A DNA stretch of 27,012 nt from Acanthaster planci (Eukaryota; Echinodermata; Asteroidea; Valvatida; Acanthasteridae), in NCBI RefSeq assembly GCF_001949145.1, contig NW_019091435.1, forward strand, positions 3,655 through 30,666, written 5' to 3'. Within the stretch, counting starts at the first letter, position 1. The number at the start of each line of letters is the position of its first letter. This document shows positions 22,214-27,012 of the stretch, one piece after another. The translations under genes were made by a program, and so were the position numbers. Under the pieces are notes generated by a model that did no database searches, had not been told where the DNA came from, and worked only from the letters and a program-made list of their open reading frames with translations.

Positions 22214-22461
22214 GGTTGGATTTTTAAAGAAGAAACAGAACGAAAAATATTACAATTCTCAAATCTTTGCTGGTTATTTTTCCTATCCAAGGGTTCTGGA
22301 GGTGCGCCATCATCAGGGTTCAACTTTCAGGCTCTTATTGCACATTTTATATGCACCGTTGCGCATTTTGGCTGCGTAAAAGTACGGTGCGGCAACGATG
22401 TAATTCTTGTTTCAAACCTGATGGATCCGACTGTTCCCCTTCGATTTCATTACGGGTCGTA
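22214..22461 (+). CDS. Candidate exon-like open frame at element boundary
   Basis: A strong acceptor (CCCTTTTTCCAG, 22202-22213) is followed by about 82 open codons in phase 1, starting GWIFKEETERK and ending VPLRFHYGS before a TAG at 22459-22461. The stop falls at the edge of the CGTAGC-type repeat of the virus-like element. CpG density rises from about 22295. It may be a host exon truncated by the insertion, or sequence from the element end. No family recognised. Confidence 0.3.
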
Positions 22462-22506
22462 GCATAAGCGAGCGCAGTGGAGCGAGCGAGCTACGAGCGT
22501 AGCGAG
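22457..22506. repeat. GC-rich palindromic repeat downstream of integrase (R1)
   Basis: A run of AGCGAG/GAGCG units contains the hairpin GCTACG-AG-CGTAGC (22490-22503). It ends seven bases before the integrase stop codon. A related repeat (R2) lies on the other side of the integrase gene. It may help end minus-strand transcripts or mark an element boundary; function unknown. Confidence 0.7.
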
Positions 22507-22512
22507 TACTAC

Positions 22513-23514
22513 CTAATTCGGTAATTCGGTATCCTCGGGTACTACCTGAAGTTCCTCTTTGACGAAACTCCTATTTGGTCCGTTTAAAAGGTAATATAAA
22601 GTTGGGCCCGTTTTGACCCTCTTGTCTTTCACCCGTTTAAATTGACTAGTTCGCTTTTCAATTTGATAGACGTCCACGGACCATATCGGATCCGTTGCCC
22701 TTCTGACGGTGCCGCCCTCTTGCTCGCCCGGGTAATAGAGGTATCTAACGACCGCGTCTGGAGGAAGTTCTCTTTGGGTAGTTCTTACTGGTGTACTCGG
22801 TTCTTGTTTCACTCGGTCTGATTTAACGGCTTCTGCAGGAACGGCATCTATTAATCGCGTTTTTTCCTCGTTTAACGATTTCACGACCTGAGGCAAACGT
22901 TCCACCCATTCCACGTTACGCACACCCACGTTTAACATTTCTTGAGCGTATTGGTGGCCGAATAACCTTTCAGCTAAAGTACGGTTAAACCTTTCCACGA
23001 TTCCTTGAGATCTGTGTACCCCAGGTTCACCCACTTGAATTTGTACTTTATTTTTTGTCATTAACTTTTTAAACTCGCCTTTGAATTCAGTTCCCGAGTC
23101 TACCATTACGAATTTGGGCCAGGTCAGAGGTGATCGCTCGTAAATTTTCTTTATTGCCTCACTCACTTGCTCGGCGGTTTTACTGGTCAACGGTTCTGCC
23201 TCTTTATACCGGGAACCCACGTCTACTACGGTTAAAGTGTACTTAAAAGTTTTTCTTTTAACGCGGTCCCAGGGTAAATACAAAACGTCCATTTGATGCG
23301 CGTAATTAGGTTCGACCGATTCTGATTGCAACATTGTAGGTCTGGGTACGTAATTTGGTTTTGGTAAGTATATTTGCCAAACGGCCTGCTTTTTCAGCCA
23401 GTTTCTGACGACCGATTTGTCTGCACCAGTCTTTTCGTGTAGACGATCGACAGCGCTTTTTCCTCGCCAGTAACCATGCGGGCTGTAAAACAACTTTGAA
23501 AATTCTCTCTCCAT
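22513..23514 (-). CDS. Retroviral-type DDE integrase of the virus-like element
   Basis: 333 aa from the ATG at 23514. The frame stays open upstream, but that part runs through repeat R2 and the neighbouring gene's stop, and this ATG carries the element's start-proximal motif. It catalyses insertion of the element DNA into the host genome. Residues about 20-50 form a helical DNA-binding-like region without an HHCC zinc finger. The rve core has D76 (HQMDVLY), D139 (MVDSGTEF) and E174 (GIVERFNR), a D-D-34-E arrangement. Residues about 255-330 form a C-terminal SH3/chromo-like barrel (VRYLYYPGEQEGG, DPIWSVDVYQIEK, NGPNRSFVKEEL). The features match Polinton/adintovirus integrases annotated as transposon-derived F54H12.3-like. 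All catalytic residues are intact and there is no frameshift. Confidence 0.92.
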   Translation of the reverse strand: MEREFSKLFYSPHGYWRGKSAVDRLHEKTGADKSVVRNWLKKQAVWQIYLPKPNYVPRPTMLQSESVEPNYAHQMDVLYLPWDRVKRKTFKYTLTVVDVGSRYKEAEPLTSKTAEQVSEAIKKIYERSPLTWPKFVMVDSGTEFKGEFKKLMTKNKVQIQVGEPGVHRSQGIVERFNRTLAERLFGHQYAQEMLNVGVRNVEWVERLPQVVKSLNEEKTRLIDAVPAEAVKSDRVKQEPSTPVRTTQRELPPDAVVRYLYYPGEQEGGTVRRATDPIWSVDVYQIEKRTSQFKRVKDKRVKTGPTLYYLLNGPNRSFVKEELQVVPEDTELPN

Positions 23515-23532
23515 TTTAAAATAAGTTACACG

Positions 23533-23560
23533 TATCGAGCGAGCGTAGCGAGCTACGACC
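23533..23560. repeat. GC-rich palindromic repeat upstream of integrase (R2)
   Basis: Contains CGTAGC-GA-GCTACG (23544-23557), the mirrored version of the R1 hairpin, plus flanking CGAGCGAG. The stop codon of the 142-aa gene (23553-23555 on the plus strand) lies inside its right arm, so the hairpin forms the 3' end of that gene and the leader side of the integrase. Confidence 0.75.
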
Positions 23561-23981
23561 GAAGGGAGTACCGATAAGCCAACAATCCAACTATCGCAGT
23601 TCCACCTATAATCCAAACAAACTCGCGAATTTTTTGATCTTCGGAAGGTTCGTAAAAATCGGATAACTTAGGCTCTGGTGGTAACGGGATAATATTCTTA
23701 TCGGTCAATTCAGAATAAGCTCGTAAGGCTTCGTCCACGTTTACAAATGTCTGCTGACTCGCGCGTTCTTGTCGCATTCGTTCGTTTAAAAAGTCTAGCA
23801 TGTGTACGCGTTTTTGTTCCCATTCTTGTTTTGCTTGCGCCAGTTGTTCTAACGCGAGGTCGTGACGCTTTCGTTCTTCGTCGACTTTACTTTTTGATAA
23901 ACTGCTAAATAAAAAATTTGAGCCCGTGAATGCCAAGGCGTTTACTATCGCTCCTCCAACCATCATCAAAGCACTAGCCAT
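23553..23981 (-). CDS. 142-aa membrane/coiled-coil virion-type protein
   Basis: The start at 23981 (MASALMMVGG) is chosen because it carries the shared start-proximal motif and because the longer open frame would run into the divergent capsid gene. Residues 4-28 are hydrophobic and glycine/alanine-rich. Residues 32-75 are highly charged and likely coiled coil (DEERKRHDLALEQLAQAKQE). Residues 121-136 (FVWIIGGTAIVGLLAY) form a clear C-terminal membrane segment followed by a basic tail. I recall similar short proteins beside capsid genes in cnidarian virus-like elements, but its function is unknown. A minor virion membrane or capsid-associated protein is a guess from location. It has its own start motif and is separated from the integrase by only about 40 bases. 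Confidence 0.75.
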   Translation of the reverse strand: MASALMMVGGAIVNALAFTGSNFLFSSLSKSKVDEERKRHDLALEQLAQAKQEWEQKRVHMLDFLNERMRQERASQQTFVNVDEALRAYSELTDKNIIPLPPEPKLSDFYEPSEDQKIREFVWIIGGTAIVGLLAYRYSLRS

Positions 23982-24015
23982 TTTTAAAATAAGGTTACTA
24001 TTATATAAAAGTAAG
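23982..24015. promoter_or_regulatory. Divergent promoter between 142-aa gene and capsid gene
   Basis: Only 34 bases separate the two start codons. They contain TTTTTAAAATAAGGTTAC (the minus-strand start motif) and TTATATAAAA, a TATA-like stretch five bases before the capsid ATG. Both genes must be driven from within or across each other's 5' ends, which points to very short leaders. Confidence 0.55.
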
Positions 24016-25272
24016 ATGTACACCAAAAAACTTAACCCGAGCAGGCGGCTTAAAGTTCCTCGCGCGATCAAAGGCAAAAGGCGCGAAGTAACCATTACGC
24101 ACAACCCGAGCACCATAGACGCGGGTCACACGTTAAACGTAAAATTCCCCGCTTTAGGCACTGACGATGTCATTGTACCCGGTACGGCAAAGTTGGCTTT
24201 TAAACTGGATCTAGACGGCGCCTCGGACGACAACAGGACGGTTTATAACAACGTGGCGAGAAACGTGGTTTCGGAAATAAATATATCCCTCCAGGGAAAC
24301 AAAATCGTAAGTTACCGAGATGCGGACGTATTTCACAATTTCAAGGACAATTGGTTACCCCCGTCGCAGACCAAAAATATGGCGTATTTTGGACTAGAGA
24401 AAGAAAACGTAGCCAAGATACGTCTAGGGGCTGACGATGCTAATGCCGCCGCGAACGACGGTAAGGACAAGGCAATCGCCGACGCTTTTAAAAACAGGTA
24501 TGCGATTCCACGGGACACACCGATGTTGACGGATCATACCCCATTTTATCCTTCGTGGTTTAAAGAGCCTCTGACGTATCATCTAACTTTTAACGGACAC
24601 GACAAAGTGGTTAATTCGTCAGATACCGCCGCGGAATATCAAATTTCGGATCTTACCTTGGAATACGAAGTTGTTACCAATCGAGACTTGGCGCAAACCT
24701 TGAGAAACAAAAAAACGATGTATTACCTATTCGACCGGATTCACTCGTGGAAGAAGCAAGCGGTAAACAAGAGTGACATGCTGTGGAACATTAGCATCGA
24801 CCAGACGATCAAGAGCTTAAAAGGAATTTTGATCCTGTTTAAAGACCCGACGATCAAGAACCCGCAAAAATTTTATAATCCGCATATAACTAAGACGATT
24901 GTCACGGTTGAAGGTAGACCTAATCAATTGTACTCGCAAGGTTTGTTTGAATATCAACATTGGAACGAAGTCACTAAATATTTCGGAGACTCGGATAAAG
25001 AATTGGCTAGAGGAGTCGTCTCGGACTTATCCTTGTTGGGAGTAGACATGGCCGACTATTTAAAAGACAAGTACGGTTTGTGGCTCGACTTCAGAAGTTC
25101 CGACGATAACTCGGCTTGCAGATCGGGCAGACCTCTTGGCGGAGGAAGAGACATATCGATACAGATGGAACGAACGGCCGAGACCGCAGGACCGCTGACG
25201 ATGTACGTATTTTTGGTGATGGATTCTCAACTAACGGTGGAAGAAGGAAATTTTAAAAGTTTGGTTTATTAA
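24016..25272 (+). CDS. Major capsid protein, double jelly-roll class (F54H12.2-like)
   Basis: 418 aa from MYTKKLNPSRRL; the open frame extends 30 codons upstream but overlaps the divergent gene, so this ATG is preferred. It would form the capsid shell of the element's virus particle. The basic N terminus is followed by beta-rich stretches typical of the family: NPSTIDAGHTLNVKFP, VVSEINISLQGNKIV, PLTYHLTFNG, YQISDLTLEYEVVTN, IKSLKGILILFKDP and, at the C terminus, TMYVFLVMDSQLTVEEG. Size and layout fit capsid proteins of Polintons/adintoviruses, seen in many invertebrate genomes as uncharacterised F54H12.2-like proteins. There is no internal stop. The stop codon abuts the ATPase start without a spacer. 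The assignment rests on remembered family resemblance, not on a structure search. Confidence 0.82.
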   Translation: MYTKKLNPSRRLKVPRAIKGKRREVTITHNPSTIDAGHTLNVKFPALGTDDVIVPGTAKLAFKLDLDGASDDNRTVYNNVARNVVSEINISLQGNKIVSYRDADVFHNFKDNWLPPSQTKNMAYFGLEKENVAKIRLGADDANAAANDGKDKAIADAFKNRYAIPRDTPMLTDHTPFYPSWFKEPLTYHLTFNGHDKVVNSSDTAAEYQISDLTLEYEVVTNRDLAQTLRNKKTMYYLFDRIHSWKKQAVNKSDMLWNISIDQTIKSLKGILILFKDPTIKNPQKFYNPHITKTIVTVEGRPNQLYSQGLFEYQHWNEVTKYFGDSDKELARGVVSDLSLLGVDMADYLKDKYGLWLDFRSSDDNSACRSGRPLGGGRDISIQMERTAETAGPLTMYVFLVMDSQLTVEEGNFKSLVY

Positions 25273-25902
25273 ATGAGTCAGATGTTTAGAAATCCCCATT
25301 GTGCCTTAATCGTGGGCAAAACTGGGTCGGGTAAAACTCAGTGGATCTTAAATCTTTTAGAGACCGAGTATCGTTTTACGTTTGAAGCTATCGTAATTAT
25401 ATGCCCGACCCTCCTTAAGAATAAAACGTATTTAGAACGACTGTGGGTGTACACCGACGAAAACGTTTATCTTTGTGATTTAGATCGAGAAAAACTAGAA
25501 TTAAATGAGGCGATTGAACTTTATCAGAGAGTATTCGACGGGATAAATACTTTGTTTATTATCGACGATTGCGCAGCCGATCAATTTATTAAGTAACGAA
25601 AGAAGTCTAAGGTAAGCAATACGTGTGCTTTGTCTAAAATGGCGTTTAGCGGTAGGCACTACCTCCACAGCTGCTGGCTTTTAACGCAAAAATATAATTC
25701 CGTTTTAAAGGATTTCCGCAAAAACACTGCTTGGACAGCAATTTTTCATTGCAAGGATCGTTCGTCTTTTGATCAATGTCTGGACGAAAACGATATAGTG
25801 CCGGATGAAAAGAGAGGGGAAATTAAAAAATATTTACGCGGTGTTAAATTTAGTAAGCTAATATTGAATACGGAGCCTCCGGCTTGTTATTTCATTAAAT
25901 AA
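25273..25902 (+). pseudogene. Genome-packaging ATPase (FtsK/HerA, A32-like), one in-frame stop
   Basis: The start directly follows the capsid stop (TTATTAAATG). The enzyme would pump element DNA into capsids. Walker A is GKTGSGKT (residues 15-22) and Walker B is LFIIDD (residues 94-99), followed by CAADQ. Codon 108 is TAA (25594-25596). The same frame then stays open to 25902 and contains AFSGRH (124-129) and LLTQKY (136-141), which match the second half of the family. Total length, 209 codons, fits the family, so this looks like one gene broken by a single nonsense change. A 107-aa N-terminal piece and a 90-aa piece from an internal ATG at 25630 could be made separately, or the stop read through. 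No frameshift is seen. Confidence 0.85.
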
Positions 25903-25940
25903 AAATGAGATAATGTATGAACAAATGTAATCTAATTTAA

Positions 25941-26606
25941 ATGGAGAGTAAAATTTGCAAACGATGTCATAAGATAAAATCTCTAGAATGTTTTAAAGTT
26001 ACGGATAGTGGTAAGCGCTGCTCGGGGTGTATCAGCTGTAACTCCGCTGCTAAAGTTTCTAATAATAGACATAAGTGCGAGCACGGCAGACAGAAATCTC
26101 AATGTGTTGATTGTGGTGGAAACGACATTTGCAAACACGGCAGACAAAAATCTAAATGTAAGGAATGTGGTGGGATATCGATCTGCAAACACGGCAGACA
26201 AAAATTTCTTTGTGTTGATTGTGACGGGAACGGTATCTGCAACCATGGAAAACAAAAACATCGTTGTAAGGTTTGTTTCGATCCAATCAAGGTAACTATT
26301 CGAAATTGGATTAGCGGCGCTCGACAAAATGACAAAAAGTATAATCGATTTGATCCAGACCGGTTTATCGACACTGACTTTTGCCGCGGGCTAATTGAGG
26401 ATTACCCTCGTTGCTTTTATCCAGATTGAGAAGTTCAGATGCAATTCTTAGAAAATAGAGACGACCTCTGCACCATTGAACGATTAGATAACTCCATTGG
26501 TCATATTAAGTCTAACTGCGTACTTTGTTGTTTAAAGTGTAACCTCGCTAAAAAGAGCGATAAGTTAATTGTTACATCGTATAAAGATTTGAAAGGTAGT
26601 TCTTAA
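25941..26606 (+). pseudogene. Zinc-repeat plus HNH-type protein, one in-frame stop
   Basis: The start is preceded by CTAATTTAA, like the integrase start. Residues 6-33 form a zinc ribbon (CKRC and CSGC-IS-C). Residues 46-112 are four repeats of exactly 18 residues, each C-x-H-G-(R/K)-Q-K-x2-C-x2-C (Cys 46/55/58, 64/73/76, 82/91/94, 100/109/112). After a linker, RCFYPD precedes a TGA at codon 163 (26427-26429). The frame then continues to 26606 with TIERLDNSIGHIKSN and CLKCN, the layout of an HNH-type nuclease core. The TGA thus cuts the nuclease domain. Such CxHGRxK zinc repeats joined to HNH domains are, from memory, known from giant viruses of algae and protists. Role unknown: DNA cleavage, or DNA binding by the repeats. 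Confidence 0.75.
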
Positions 26607-26641
26607 CTAGTTATTTGTTTGCTTTAATTTGCTTACCTTTT

Positions 26642-26674
26642 GTTATAACTGGGCTACATCAGCTCGGTTATAAC
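26642..26674 (+). promoter_or_regulatory. Strong RNA hairpin between genes
   Basis: A 14-base stem (GTTATAACTGGGCT with AGCTCGGTTATAAC) closes a 5-base loop ACATC. Two of the fourteen pairs are G-U wobbles when read as plus-strand RNA and would be mismatches on the other strand, so the plus-strand transcript is the likely carrier. It lies 35 bases after the zinc/HNH stop and 33 before the next start, where a transcript end or processing site would be expected. No poly-T tract follows. Confidence 0.6.
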
Positions 26675-26707
26675 CAAATTTATTTTAGTTATAGTAAATA
26701 AGTAACA

Positions 26708-26881
26708 ATGTTACAATATGTAGAGCTAGTTATTCAATTAGTTATCGCGGTTAACCTGACCTACTACACCTACGAGTACCTTTGCCTAAAGCACACCTAT
26801 AAGAAATTTAAAACGTATATAATTAAATGGATGATATTAAATCTATACTGGCCGAATCAAAAAGCGATTCAAACGAATTAA
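26708..26881 (+). CDS. 57-aa membrane protein
   Basis: A short frame starting MLQYVELVIQLVIAVNLTYY: a hydrophobic segment at residues about 4-20, then a basic region (KHTYKKFKTYIIK) and a second hydrophobic patch (WMILNLYW). It is preceded by an AT-rich leader (AAATAAGTAACA), and its 3' end overlaps the next gene by 55 bases in another frame. A small single-pass membrane protein of unknown function; similar small membrane proteins are common in DNA viruses. It could be a chance frame, but its placement in an otherwise gene-packed stretch supports it. Confidence 0.5.
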   Translation: MLQYVELVIQLVIAVNLTYYTYEYLCLKHTYKKFKTYIIKWMILNLYWPNQKAIQTN

Positions 26882-27012
26882 CCTCAAACGTAAAAGATCG
26901 CCTCTGCGCGATAGCTGCCTCGGGTGAATCTAAAAAATACTTAGGCAAAGAATACACAATCAAAGAGATCGAAGCTCTGTCACCCAAAGATCAAGAAAAG
27001 CTGTTCAATTTG
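26827..27012 (+). CDS. Hypothetical element protein, cut by window end
   Basis: An ATG preceded by TATATAATTAA, matching the start motif of other element genes, opens 62 codons with no stop before the window edge. The visible part is hydrophilic and helical (MDDIKSILAESKSDSNELTS, DRLCAIAASGESKKYLGKEY, IEALSPKDQEKLFNL). The pattern of a short regulatory-looking helix followed by LSPKDQEKLF reminds me of a conserved uncharacterised protein in cnidarian virus-like elements, but I cannot name it. It overlaps the 3' end of the preceding gene by 55 bases. Confidence 0.65.
   Translation, partial: MDDIKSILAESKSDSNELTSNVKDRLCAIAASGESKKYLGKEYTIKEIEALSPKDQEKLFNL

Larger units (their letters stand above)
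22457..27012. mobile_element. Integrated Polinton/adintovirus-like element, partial
   Basis: About 4.5 kb of a compact element continuing past the window end. It combines an rve integrase, a capsid protein, an FtsK/HerA packaging ATPase and small membrane proteins; integrase with capsid and ATPase is the hallmark of Polintons (Mavericks) and adintoviruses. Genes are packed with spacers of 0-100 bases, and CpG is frequent compared with the flanking DNA. The left boundary lies somewhere in 22.2-22.46 kb; no terminal inverted repeat can be recognised because the other end is absent. DNA polymerase B, protease and penton genes are expected beyond the right edge. Two premature stops suggest this copy no longer makes particles unaided. 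Confidence 0.85.

Noticed and set aside
23515-23616. 34-codon N-terminal extension of the integrase frame
   Set aside because: It runs through repeat R2 and overlaps the 3' end of the 142-aa gene; the ATG at 23514 has the shared start motif and fits the family length.
23926-24015. 30-codon N-terminal extension of the capsid frame
   Set aside because: It overlaps the 5' coding part of the divergent 142-aa gene and is not like a capsid N terminus; the ATG at 24016 follows the TATA-like spacer.
25593-25649. A 57-nt GT-AG interval that would splice out the ATPase stop codon in frame
   Set aside because: It would also delete the conserved AFSG stretch, lacks a pyrimidine tract, and genes of this class are normally intronless. 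A single nonsense change is simpler.
25983-26374. Overlapping frames on both strands of the zinc/HNH gene (114, 95 and 91 codons)
   Set aside because: They are shadows produced by the 54-nt coding repeats; only the plus frame starting at 25941 has organised zinc-binding cysteines and histidines.

Overview
The window looks like draft nuclear DNA of an invertebrate animal, probably marine (anthozoan cnidarian or lancelet would fit; the sequence alone does not decide). The reasons are: mostly AT-rich sequence without long open frames, GT-AG exons of a secreted CUB/LDLa protein with phase-1 boundaries, several eukaryotic transposon types, a 594-base assembly gap (14341-14934), and at the right end part of an integrated virus-like element of the Polinton/Maverick/adintovirus class.

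Layout. 1-11.2 kb: no gene I can support. It holds dispersed and tandem repeats, a GC-richer block of probable mobile-element debris (7.65-8.82 kb), a decayed retroelement Gag on the minus strand (9.06-9.89 kb), and two very strong DNA palindromes (8869-8924, perfect; 10132-10204, two mismatched pairs). 11236-16259: a roughly 5 kb DNA transposon with CACTG termini, flanking TA and repeat-rich subterminal zones, resembling the CMC (CACTA/EnSpm, Mirage, Chapaev) group. It encloses the assembly gap and one plausible minus-strand last exon. 16726-21353: a host gene on the plus strand, signal-peptide exon, CUB exon, LDLa exon and a short candidate last exon followed by AATAAA. The four exons sum to a multiple of three (198 codons plus stop). 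A 0.44 kb TA-flanked MITE sits in its large third intron. 21.45-22.46 kb: intergenic or junction sequence with an unexplained acceptor plus open frame ending at the element edge.

From about 22.46 kb to the window end the texture changes to compact, gene-dense, CpG-rich coding sequence. On the minus strand lie a DDE integrase (F54H12.3-like) and a 142-aa membrane/coiled-coil protein. Divergently on the plus strand lie a major capsid protein (F54H12.2-like, double jelly-roll class), an FtsK/HerA-type packaging ATPase, a zinc-repeat plus HNH-type protein, a 57-aa membrane protein, and the start of a further gene cut by the window edge. Integration, capsid building and genome packaging are thus represented. 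DNA polymerase B, protease and penton genes and the second terminus are not in the window.

The ATPase and the zinc/HNH gene are each broken by one in-frame stop (TAA at 25594-25596, TGA at 26427-26429) while their frames stay open on both sides, so this copy appears recently decayed unless it uses readthrough. The most unusual points are the zinc-repeat/HNH cargo gene, a shared sequence just upstream of several element start codons, and a pair of GCTACG/CGTAGC palindromic repeats bracketing the integrase.
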